This document shows, piece after piece, positions 1 to 10,394 of a stretch of DNA of 64,000 nucleotides (position 1 is the first letter of the stretch; every line of letters begins with the position of its first letter). The DNA is taken from positions 30,162,655-30,226,654 of the forward strand of contig CM061238.1 in assembly GCA_030848705.1 (NCBI GenBank), in the 5' to 3' direction. Made by a program: the position numbers and the translations under genes. The notes beneath the pieces were generated by a model. The model saw only the letters and a list, made by a program, of their open reading frames with translations, ran no database searches and had not been told where the DNA came from. Source of the stretch: Heracleum sosnowskyi. Lineage: Eukaryota; Streptophyta; Magnoliopsida; Apiales; Apiaceae.

Positions 1-3000
1 TTTTTGTCCAACTCCGGATGCCTCAATCTTTCGGAGGACTAAGTCTCCTTGACGGAAGAATCTCTCTTTAACCCTTAGGTTATAGTAGAAAGATGCCCTT
101 TTTTGATGTTCAACTACTTTAGCATTTGCCTAATCTCTAACTTCATCAATTAGATCTAAGGCCAGCCTCATGCCTTCTTCATTTTTCTCTGGCTCATAAG
201 CTTCGATTCTTGGAGATGTGTGAGTAATCTCCACTGGAACCACTGCTTCTGCCCCATATGCCAGCAGAAAGGGGGTTGCTCCAGTGGTGATTTTACAAGT
301 AGTACGATATGCCCATAGTATGGGGAGCAATTCGTCTACCCAAGTGTTTCTAGAGCGTTCAACTCTTTTCTTTAGTCCATCCAGGATAATTCGATTGGCA
401 ACCTCATCTTGCCCATTTGCTTGAGGATGGGCAACAGAAGTGAAACGTAACTTGATATCATTCTCGTCACAATATTTCTTGAATTCATCGTTGTTAAACT
501 GAGTTCCATTGTTTGTGACCAAGATACGTGGAATCCTGTATATGCATATCACATTTTCCCAGAAGAAATGCATCACCTGCTTGGTGGTTATCTTGGCTAA
601 AGGCTTAGCCTCAATCCACTTGGTGAAGTAGTCGATTGCTACTATCAAGAACTTTCTTTGCGCACTTGCCATTGGAAATGGTCCAAGTATATCCATTCTC
701 CACATGGCGAATGGGATAGGTGAGTTTATGGATGTCATCATCTCTGGTGGTTGCCTAACCACCGGTGCATGCTTTTGGCACCGTTCACATTTCTTCACGT
801 AGCTTCTTTTAGCATCTTCAAGTATGCTTGGCCAATAGAAACCTAGACGAGTGATTTTATGGGCAAGGGCTCTGCCCCCCAAGTGCTGTCCACAAATTCC
901 TTCATGCACTTCCCTTAGGGCCAACTCTGCCTCTTGGGGTCTCAAGCATTTCAGATAAGGAACAATGAAAGACTTTTTGTATAGGATTCCCTCAATCAGG
1001 GTATACCTTAGTGCTCTCACATATAACTTTCGTGCTTCTGAAGTGTCGTTGGGTAACCACCCAGTTTTCAGATGGGATTTGATGGGATCCATCCAACAGC
1101 TGGAAATATCAATGGGTGCTACCAACTTTCCATTGATGCTTGGGGTCTTCAAGACTTGGAAGTATACACTTCCTGCGTAGTTTTCAATTTCAGAAGAGGC
1201 AAATTTAGACAAGGCATCGGCCTTCATGTTCTCTTCCCTTGGAATGTGTTCCACATAGCATTCATCGAACTGAGTCATGATGGCCTTGACGAGTTTTAGG
1301 TACTTGGCCATGACTTCATCTCTGGCCTCAAACTCCCCATTTACTTGGGAAACCACTAGCCTCGAGTCTCCACACACTTTCAGAGTTTTAACTCTCAAGG
1401 CTCCAGCCAGCCCTAAGCCAGCTATCAGGGCTTCGTACTCAGCTTCGTTGTTGGTCGTTGGGAAGTCCAGTTTTAGTGCGTACTCTATGAGAAATCCATC
1501 AGGACTTTGTAGCACCAAACCTGCTCCACTTGATTTTGTTTTTGATGCTCCATCAAAATAGAGCACCCAACATTCTTTGAACACCATCTCTTCATCTTTC
1601 TTGTCTTCCACTACTACTTCCTGCCCCCCGACTTCTTGGTTGTCAATTGTGCATTCAATCATGAAGTCAGCGAGTGCTTGAGCTTTTATGGCCGTTCGAG
1701 GCTTATACTTGATGTCAAATTCTCCCAATTCAATATCCCATTTGATCAACCTTCCACTAACTTGAGGGCTATGCAAGATGTTTTTTAGAGGCTGATTGGT
1801 CAAGACTTCTATCTTGTGAGCCTGGAAGTATGGGCGTAGCTTTCTTGAGGCCATTATCAAGGCTAAGGCAAACTTCTCAATCGTAGAGTAGTTTATTTCT
1901 GCCCCATGTAGGATCTTTCTTACGTAGTAAATGGGTTTCTGAACCTTCAATTCTTCTTTTACCAAAACGGCTCCTAGGGCTGTGTTAGAAACCGCCAAGT
2001 ACAAATAGAGAATTTCTCCTGGCTTTGGCTTTGCCAACAGTGGTGCCTCAACCATGTATTTCTTCAGGGCCTCAAAGGCCTCTTGGCTTTCAGTTGTCCA
2101 CTCAAAAATTTTCACGTTCTTGAGTGCTTTGAAGAAAGGTAAGCACTTCTCTCCTGACTTGGAGATGAATCTTCCCAATGCTACCACTCTTCCCGTTAGT
2201 TTCTGGACATCCTTGATAGTCCGTGGTGGTTCCATGTCTAGAATTGCTTTGATTTTGTCGGGATTAGCCTCGATTCCTCTCTTGGAAACCATCAGGCCTA
2301 AAAACTTTCCCGAGCCTACACCAAAGGCACACTTAGCTGGATTCAACATCATCTTGTGGTGCCTTAGCACTTCAAATGCTTCACGTAGATGGTTTATATG
2401 ATCGACCTTATCGAGGCTTATAACCAACATGTCATCCACATAAACCTCCATGGTTTTTCCAATCAGGTGTTCAAAAATTTTGTTCACCAATCTTTGATAG
2501 GTTGCCCCTGCATTCTTAAGTCCAAATGCCATGACTAGATAACAGAAAACACCAAAGTCAGTGATAAATGATACCTTGGAGATGTCATCTTTGTGCATTT
2601 TTATTTGGTTGTATCCACTAAAGCCATCCATGAAACTGAGCATCTCGTGCCCAGCTATGGCATCTATTAAACATCAATCCTTGGTAAGGGAAAACAATCC
2701 TTAGGACATGCATCGTTTAAATTAGTGAAGTCCACACACATCCTCCATTTTCCATTGGCTTTTTTGACCATCACCGGGTTAGCCAACCATTCTGGGAATT
2801 GTATTTCTTCAATGAACCCGGCCTCCAGAAGCTTATCTACTTCTTGTTTAATGGCCTCTTGCCTCTCCGGAGCAAAATTTCTATTCTTCTGTTTCACCGT
2901 CTTCCTTTCAGGATCCACATTCAGTTTGTGGGTTATCAATTGGGGATCAATCCCTGTCATGTCAGCCGCTGTCCAAGCAAAAACGTCATTGTTCTCTTGA

Positions 3001-3374
3001 AGAAAAGATATGAGCTTGCTCTTCAATGGTTCAGGAAATAGTGCTCCAACGTAAGTCACCTTCTCCGGTTCACCGGGGACTAAGGGAATTGGGATTAAAT
3101 CCTCAACTGGTTTCCCTCTTCGGTCCTCATTATCACTAGTATCCATGTCTTCAATGGGGAGAACCTACCCCCCGATTCCATCAGGCCTTAACGCGGCTAC
3201 ATAACAGCTTCTAGTCATCTTTTGGTCTCCCCGTTCTTCACCAATTCCATTCCTCGTTAGGAACTTGATTTTGAGATGAAAAGATGAGGCAACAGCCTTG
3301 AACGCATGAAGACCCGTCCTTCCCAGGATTGCATTGTAGGTCGAAGTTGCCTTTATAACTATGAAATTCAACAT
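1..3374 (-). pseudogene. pol of gypsy A: reverse transcriptase, RNase H and integrase (broken)
   Basis: The main open stretch (130-2643, 837 codons) starts inside the RT palm. It has the YVDD catalytic motif near residue 70, an RNase H-like domain (L-Y-F-D-G-A-S near residue 360) and an integrase with an H-H...C-x2-C finger and a D-D-E core near residues 590-780. The front of RT lies at 2667-3146 (ending ...LPRID) in another frame, so an indel near 2660 separates the two. A further piece at 3165-3374 is the linker after the protease. An in-frame TAG at 130-132 ends the long ORF, but integrase C-terminal sequence continues readably to base 1. The product would be the replication polyprotein of the retrotransposon. 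It is not functional as it stands. Confidence 0.9.
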
Positions 3375-3506
3375 CTAAGTAGACGTATTCGACCCTTGCC
3401 CCATTGTCATTGGGAGTTGGATAGTGCCTTCCACCTTCGACTCCACTCCATTGAATCCATATATGGGCATATTCGAGGGTGTCAACTGAGAGTCAGTATA
3501 GCCCAT

Positions 3507-5569
3507 CTAGATAAAAGCATCATGGAACAAGATGTCCACTGAAGCTCCATTGTCGACCAAAACTCTCTTTGTTTCAGAATTCCCTATCACAGGTACGATG
3601 ACTAAGGGATCATCGTGGGGAAACTTCACTCCATCCAAGTCAGAATCATCAAAACCTATTGATATTTCTGTTCGGACACGTTTCGGTGCTTCTCCGACCA
3701 CAGTCATTACTTCTCGGGCATAGGCCTTTCTTGAGTTTCGGGAGGACCCAGAAGCAGTTGGTCCTCTGAATATCATGTTGATGACTGGCCCTCGGGGCTT
3801 GGGATTTCGATCTTGATCGTTGTTCCTTCTGTCATAATCTTTCCTTTCATAGTTTCCTCTTTGACTCCCTTGATTTCTGTCCTTGGTGAATTTATTGAGC
3901 TTTCCTCTCCGTATCAGAAACTCGATCTCATCTTTCAATTGTCTACAATCGTCGGTGTCGTGACCGACTTCCTTGTGGAACCGACAGAATTGATTTTGAT
4001 TCCATTTAGACATATCAGTCCTTAGTGGCTTCGGCCATCGGAGTTCCTCCTCCTTTGCTATTTCCATCAGAATTTGACTTCTGGGAGTGTTCAATCTTGC
4101 ATACTCCGTAAACTTTGGCCCAAAATTGTTCCTCTTGGGTGGAGAATCAGAATCCTTTGACGTTCTAGGAAACTTTTCCTTGACGTCATACTCCTATGTT
4201 TCCTTTCTTTTCTTTGAATTTCCACTACCACCAGCAGTGGGTTCATACTTTCTCATGCTTTCTTCAACCTTGATGTACTTTCCGGCTCTATCTTGGAGCT
4301 TCAGCATGCTCTCGGGTGGATGTTTTGCCAATGATCTTTTGAAGTGATCATCGGTGGTTCCTTGCTGCAGGGCTATCATAGCTACTTTGTCCTCCAAGTC
4401 CGGGACTTTTAGAGCCTCCCGGGTGAATCGGTTGATGTAATCCCTTAAAGTTTATTCTTTCCTTGTTGGATTCCCATGAGTGATGCAGAACTTTTCTCAT
4501 GCACCCTTCCACTAACAAATTGGTTGATAAATGCTTTGCTTAGTTCCTTGAAAGACCCAATAGAGTTGGGAGGAAGACGACTATACCAACGTTGGGCCAT
4601 GCCCGCCAAGGTTTGTGGAAACGCCGTACACTTGACCGCATCATTGGTTGGCTGCAACATCAGTGCATTAGAGAAGGTTCTTACATCATTCGCGGGATCT
4701 CCCATTCCATCATAAGCTTTAATCGTTGGCATCTTGAATTTCCTAGATATGGTAGCTTTCATGATGTCTTGAGTGAATGGTGGTGTAGGATCATCAGGAT
4801 CTCCTAAGGGCAACAAAACACTAGGATCACCCCTTGGGGCTTCAGCCCTCTTGGTTCTTCTCGGTGTTGGGTCCAGGTTGATTATCGGGACCCTTCCACT
4901 TGCTTGGCTTTGAGATTTCGCGGCCTCCTATTCTGCCAGTAATTTCTTGAGCCTTGCAGCCTCCGCCTCATGGGCCGCAATCTTTTCCTTATTAGTTTGG
5001 GGTTGTTCCCGATTTGTTTGGGAAGAACGCCTCCTCCTTGGGGAAACATCCCTCTCTTCTGTGGATGTATAATTCTCGTCCTCAGTATAGGGACCCGAGT
5101 AGTCCTGAATCAAAGGGGTCCGTCGAGTTTTTTGATTTTGGGGTCCCAGACCTTGTATATAAGGAGGAACGTATGCCTCGTGGTAGGTGGGATTGAGACC
5201 ACTACCGCCCGCCATGGGTCGAGGGGGCATGCCATAGCTTGGCATCCCCAAAGTTTGAGTTGCGTATTGGGGAAGATCAGTAGTATGGAGTTGAAGACCA
5301 CTTGGTGCATTCATGAGCAGTGGGGATGTCGTGATTGGTTGCTGGTGATCGGTCTCTTGTGGATTAGATCCATGAACGACCATCTGCAGGGGATTCGTCC
5401 CTTCAACCGAAATTGGGATTTTCGGTCCTTGAGTGGTGGTGAGGGGGATATTCGCCCCTTTAATGCCAGTAGTTGGCGGTGGTTGATTTCCGTGAGTATC
5501 AGCTTCAGAGGTGATAGGAAGCTCCTTAGAAGTTTGAGTATCTCGAGTTGTTCTTCGTGTGTTTGCCAT
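3507..5569 (-). pseudogene. gag and protease of gypsy A (broken)
   Basis: The ATG at 5569 begins a Gln/Pro/Thr-rich N-terminal region (to 4928), typical of this lineage and lying 12 bases from the primer-binding site. The capsid-like region (4445-4816, with R-W-Y and F-I-N-Q-F motifs) and its continuation (4194-4397) follow. Then come the zinc motif C-R-F-H-K-x3-G-H-x4-D-C and the protease core V-D-N-G-A-S-V-D at 3507-4094. Stops at 4928, 4194 and 3507 are all TAG, apparently at former Gln positions. A frameshift sits near 4445. Normally these parts would form one nucleocapsid-protease protein; here it is in at least four fragments. Confidence 0.85.
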
Positions 5570-5580
5570 GGTTGATGTTG

Positions 5581-5600
5581 TCTTCCCACAGACGATGCCA
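5581..5600 (-). other. primer-binding site of gypsy A
   Basis: On the minus strand the bases TGGCATCGTCTGTGGGA lie two bases inside the LTR end. Many plant Tat-like elements carry a closely similar TGGCGCCGTCTGTGGG-type site; the difference is consistent with decay at CpG. I do not assign the tRNA. Confidence 0.7.
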
Positions 5601-5905
5601 AATGTTGTTGAATAAAAATTGTGCTTGCGAATTTAATGCTAGGGTTAGAGAGCTTCGAGCTTTAATGGTTGCTCTTGTGTTTCGTGACTAAATCGGTCCT
5701 CACAAGATGCCTACGTATCTCAATCAGTGCTGAGAATCAAGCCAATAAAACGTAGTTCTTGGTGTTGCCCTCAGGGCTATGGTGGTAGGGGCACACCAAG
5801 GACGTAGTGACTTGTATGTCCTTATTCGAGGATGAAGTCTAAAACGTTGTAGATGACGTATGGAGCTGTGTCCAAAACGTAGTTCTGAGATGAGGGGTCA
5901 GACCC

Positions 5906-5913
5906 TTTATATA
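5906..5913 (-). promoter_or_regulatory. TATA box of the gypsy A LTR
   Basis: TATATAAA on the minus strand, about 300 bases before the LTR's downstream end and directly downstream of the 46-bp repeats. The related F LTR has a TATATAA at the equivalent place near 45815. Confidence 0.65.
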
Positions 5914-5930
5914 GGCGTTTAAAAGCCTAA

Positions 5931-6114
5931 TGGATAAGTATTGATTTCTTTGAAGGATAAATCTTATCCTTGACGGTGGATAAGTATTGACTTTCTTAAA
6001 GGATAAGTCTTATCCTTGACGGTGGATAAGTATTGACTTTCTTAAAGGATAAGTCTTATCCTTGACGGTGGATAAGTATTGACTTTCTTGAAGAATAAGT
6101 CTTATCCTTGACAG
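5931..6114. repeat. 46-bp tandem repeat, four copies, in the LTR of gypsy A
   Basis: The word TGGATAAGTATTGA recurs at 5931, 5977, 6023 and 6069, with a fifth partial unit at 6115, giving an exact 46-bp period. Each unit carries a palindromic core of the form GGATAAGTCTTATCC and the spacer TTGACGGTGG. It lies directly upstream of the TATA box, where plant LTR enhancers usually sit. Confidence 0.9.
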
Positions 6115-7212
6115 TGGATAAGGATTAATTCTAGATCCTTCCTTGTAGGAGTTGTTTCCATATCATAACGGACTTGTATTGAAACAAGCCCACTCGTATT
6201 AGAACAAGCCTATATTGGACGTCTCCTAATACAGGTTGTACTTCTAGCCCAAATATTAATTACGAAATCAATATTTAATTAGAGTTTCGGGCCTTATTAA
6301 TGGGCCTTATTTATGGACCATCTAGGTTTAATTAATGCAATATTAATTATGTCTGTAGGGTTATTTTTAACCCATATCAACTGTGCACTTAAATTTCACA
6401 TTCAATCTTCACAGAACTTACATCAATTTTTACCTCACAAGCCCATTCTTCAAAATCCTCTACGGATATCCTTCATCCGTAGAAATGTGTCTTTCAAATC
6501 TACGGATAAGCCTAACCAGCGATTATCCGTAGACGAACAATATTGATTTCCATGATTCTTTCTTGAAAAATCATTCGGCTCATTCTAACTGAGTATCAAG
6601 GAATTCAATATAGTTGAGACATCTATAGGTTTGTGGGAAGGGAGTTAGTGGAGTGGCTGGCTTGAGACCAGGCAAAAGGAGAGGGAGCGAATGAGAGGCA
6701 TGCTATTTCTTCCAGCATGGCAAAAGGAGAGATTTTTTTGAGTACCCCTTTAGTAAGGGAAGGTGAGTTGTGTGAAGTGAGCCAGGATGAGATCCTGATG
6801 CAAGAATAGAGAGATTCCAGAGATAAATCTTTCGATCCTTGAAGTGTTGGATTCCTGTACCCAGATATCTTATTCAGTAACTAAGATTATGCATCTTCTA
6901 TCCTAATTGCTGATAACAAAAAGGGGGAGAAGTTAAAGAGAAGATAGGTTGTTCTCAGGGGGAGTTAGAAGGAGATCTCAGACTTCAGAATTTCTCTTCT
7001 CTCGATCACAATCTATTGGAACCCCTTAGAAGAAGGTATAAACTCAGTTACAGGAAAGTATATGGAATCTAACAGCTTCAAGTTGTTATTTTTGTTTTTG
7101 CAGCATCATCAAATTATGTCCAGTATTAATCTCTATCTGAGGATCACTGAGAACATTGAAGGGTTTTGTTATCATCAACTTAAGGATTTATGCCAGTTCT
7201 AACATTCATAAA

Positions 7213-7223
7213 TAGGGGGAGAT
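7213..7223 (+). other. polypurine tract of Sirevirus B
   Basis: AATAGGGGGAGAT abuts the LTR start TGTTAGGG at 7224. The GGGGGAGAT core is identical to that of Sireviruses G and H in this window. Confidence 0.8.
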
Positions 7224-8712
7224 TGTTAGGGTTGACCTATTTGGAATGATGATAACAAAATGCTCAAGACAAGAATTTGATCTTGACACTGAAGCTGATT
7301 GTCAGAAAGCTAGTTCACAGAAGCTGATAAATCAGGAAGCTAACTAGAAGGCATTTTATCTATCCAAGGTCTAAAAGCCACAGCAAATGATTGGAGGATA
7401 TTCTGTCATCAAGTTAGGAAGCAATTCAGAAGCAAGCCAATGGCCGTCTAATCAAGCACCAAGTGTTTCAGTGGTAAGTCTGCCTAATCAACTCAGTAAT
7501 GGTGAATCAATAAAGATGACAAGGTGTTTTATCTAAAGATGAAGCTAAGAGTATCCTTTCTACGGATCACGCTATGAAATCTTATTTCATATACGGATAC
7601 AAGCTGAAAACATCATATGCCATCAACGGATAGAATCTGAGAACATCTTATCTCATCAACGGATAGAAGCTAGGAACATCTTATCTCATCTACGGATAAA
7701 AGCTGGGGACATCATATCTACGGATAAAAGCTGAAGGAAGTTGATCATCAGAAACAGCTAATGATGTCATGTTTTATCTATGGATGCGGTGAAGGAGGTC
7801 ATGGTCTATCTATGGATGCAGTCAAGAATTTCATGGCTAATCTATGGATACAGTTATGGAATATTACTTCTACGGATATTCTGAGATTACCTTTCTACGG
7901 ATAATTGACGTAAAATGGCAGTCTACGGATATGGAATTAATACGCCTACTGATGTTCATCTCATTCAACATGGAAAACAAATCTATGTAACAGAATCTTT
8001 TGCAGGTTTCCTTATTTAACAGATTGAATGGAGGACAGTCTCAGAAATCATCATTACACACCCGTGACTAAAAGATGGTGGATAACGACGCAAAAGATGT
8101 ATGGAATAGGGAGTCAAAATTGTAAATATTTGAAGGCTCAAATTCCTACAATTGAAATGTGAAGTTATCTATTGTCTTTTATGTCTCGATGGATAAATAA
8201 GAGTTAAGGCAGCTACCTAGAAGTTTAACTTCTAACTGGACATAAAGGAAAGGCTTGACAAACATGAAGACCTATTTGAATACTACAAGTTCACTTATCT
8301 CAGCTGATAGTGACTTGACAGTCGGGTAACCAAGGAGAGGTCTCTTTCATGCAGATGTCACATGGGCTTGGAAGCTAGGTCAATTGCATGGATTTAGTAA
8401 TTTTGAAGAGAGCAGCACACTCAATCAGAAAGCACCATTTGGGAGTATACAAGTTTATCTGTGATGCCAGCCAAGGCATTTCCCGAATAAGATAGTTTCT
8501 GAGACGATCATGTGATCAAGTAGAACCAAAATGTAATATTTTATTATATTGTAGGTTTTGTTTGAAACACACAGTCGATGTATATAAGACTGTGTGGAGT
8601 AGCATAGAAAAGTGTGTAGAGAGAGCACAAAGCTGAATGTAAAAACACTTAGGCTCTCTTCCATCATTTGTGTAAGCAGCTGGAGTTTGTTGAAATAGTT
8701 TTAACTCCAACA
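7224..8712 (+). repeat. 3' LTR of Sirevirus B (about 1.49 kb)
   Basis: Begins TGTTAGGG after the polypurine tract and ends TCCAACA at the junction with Sirevirus C. It holds many copies of a CTACGGATA word in its first half (7555-7930), in one orientation. A CAT-rich tail with a possible promoter (TATATAAG near 8581) precedes the end. No partner LTR is in the window. Confidence 0.78.
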
Positions 8713-10394
8713 CCTGGATCACTAATGATCAACTCAAAGGGATGAGCTCTATTCCATACAGTCTGTCTTGGAAGATTTGATCTTGATGATTCGCCTTGAA
8801 ATTCACTTTGATGTTGTGAGTGACTAGATGATCCTTCATTTGCTCCCCCTGAGTTGTTGCTTGATTGCCTTGATGATTCTTCTCCAGTGTTGGTGGTATC
8901 TCCATTGTTACCAGTGTTTCCACCACCACCACCACCACCATGATCATTATCATCATTGTTATTATCATTACCAGCAATAACTTCAGGTGGGGCTACATCA
9001 TCTGATTCTGAGTCTGGCAAGTTATCAAACTTCAGCTTTTCAGATGAGTCTTCTTTTTGGATATTAGGGAACTTAGTGTCATCAAAAGTAACATTGACAC
9101 TTTCCTTTACTGTGTGACTGCCAACCAAGTAGACCCTGTAAGATCTTCTGGAATAACCAACAAAAATACCTTCTTGTACCTTGGCATCAAACTTGCCACG
9201 TTTCACATTGTCATCTATAAGCACAAAGCATTTTGCTCCAAATACGTGAAAGTACTTGACAGTTGGTTTCTTGTTGTTCATGATCTCATAAGGAGTCTTC
9301 ATTAAGTCCTTGTTGATTAAAGTTCGATTCTGAGTATAACAAGCTGTATTCGCTGCTTCAGCCCAAAAGTACGTTGGAAGTTTAGACTCACTTAACATAG
9401 TCCTAGCAGCTTCAATCAATGTACGATTCTTTCTTTCCACTACTCCATTTTTTTGAGGAGTTCTAGGGGCAGAATAATGTCTTGTTATTCCTTTATCAGC
9501 ACAAAAGTCATTTAGGATGGCATTCTTGAATTCAGTACCATTATCTGACCTTATGGCTCTAACAGGGAATCTAGAATCCAGCTCAATCAACTTTACATGG
9601 TCAATCATCAGGTGTGGGGTCTCATCCTTGGAATGTAGGAATAAAACCCCTGTATATTTTGAAAAGTCATCAACAATCACAAGTGCATATTGTTTCTTTG
9701 ACATGGACATCACATTAACTGGACCAAACAAATCCATGTGCAGCAGTTGAAGTGGTTCAGTTATTGATGATGTGTCAGTGCCCTTGTGAGAAGCTTTCTT
9801 TGACTTTCCTTTCTAACATGCCTCACACAGTCCTTCCTGTGTAAATTCCATCTGAGGCAAACCTCTAACCAATTCCCTCTTAACTAAAGAGTTCATGGTT
9901 TTGAAGTTAAGGTGAGACATCTTTTTGTGCCATAGCCAACTCTCATCTGATGAAGCTTTAGCATAAAAACAATTAACTTCATCTTTGGATCCAGAGTGCA
10001 GATCAGATATGAACAAGTCACCTTTCCTTACTCCTTGAAGAGCAGGCTTTCCATTCTTCTTGTGAAGGATCTGACACTTCTCTTTTTCAAAGGAAACAAC
10101 ATATCCTCTGTCACAGAAATGACTGATGCTGAGAAGATTGAACTTCAGACCTTCCACAAATGATACATCTTCAATGATAACATTTCCATACTTCAAACAG
10201 CCATATCCTTTCGTAATACCCTTGCTGTTATCTCCAAAGGTAACTACTGGGCCAGCTTTCTCAACCAAATCTGATAGCAGGGCTCTATCTCCGGTCATAT
10301 GCCTTGAACAACCACTGTCAAGAATCCACATAACACGGTTTACCTGTTTAACTCCCTGCAATATCAAATTGATTAGTCCTTCCTCGGAACCCAA
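8713..10394 (-). pseudogene. Sirevirus C pol, protease and integrase part, truncated by insertion
   Basis: Protease core D-S-G-C-S-R-H-M-T-G lies near the start. The integrase follows with an H-x-H...C-x2-C finger, D-x-F-G-P-V and an S-D-N-G-T-E core. It is split by one TAG at 9813-9815, exactly where the finger's C-x-x-C is followed by Gln in relatives. Translation from 9737 then runs to the B insertion at 8713; the last 17 codons before the stop are LTR sequence. A His/Asp/Gly/Asn-rich linker precedes the break. RT and RNase H are missing. Confidence 0.88.

Larger units (their letters stand above)
1..6379 (-). mobile_element. Ty3/gypsy retrotransposon A (Tat-like), 5' LTR plus gag-pol, truncated by window edge
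   Basis: Reading right to left: a 5' LTR (6379 to 5603), a primer-binding site, gag with a CX2H-type zinc motif, an aspartic protease, reverse transcriptase, RNase H and integrase. This is the gypsy order, with integrase last. The zinc motif (C-R-F-H...G-H...D-C), the protease core V-D-N-G-A-S and the RT motif YVDD are what I associate with the Tat/RIRE2/Retand branch; that clade assignment is from memory. The 3' LTR would lie left of base 1. Several in-frame stops and frameshifts show the copy is dead. It appears to be inserted in the 3' internal region of Sirevirus B, which resumes at 6380. Confidence 0.92.
5603..6379 (-). repeat. 5' LTR of gypsy A (777 bp)
   Basis: On the minus strand it begins TGATATGG at 6379 and ends ...ACAACA at 5603, next to the primer-binding site. 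The right edge is supported by the related LTR of element F, whose TGATATGG start sits next to a polypurine tract at 60667. It contains a TATA box, a 46-bp tandem repeat and a promoter-proximal block shared with copia element E. The transcribed leader is recognisably similar to 45650-45850 in F. Confidence 0.82.
6380..8712 (+). mobile_element. Sirevirus B (Ty1/copia), 3' internal remnant and 3' LTR, plus strand
   Basis: Repeated GGGGGAG tracts (near 6925, 6956 and 7213) on the plus strand, followed by an LTR opening TGTTAGGG and closing ...TCCAACA, are the 3' end signature of Sireviruses. Nothing in 6380-7223 looks coding. The left part of B is displaced by gypsy A. The right edge at 8712 is sharp: the reading frame of Sirevirus C pol begins at 8713, so B was inserted into C. 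CTACGGATA words occur both in the internal part (6465-6535) and in the LTR, tying both to one element. Confidence 0.82.

Noticed and set aside
4970..5575. 201-codon plus-strand ORF across the gag region of gypsy A
   Set aside because: It is the antisense shadow of gag; no independent features.
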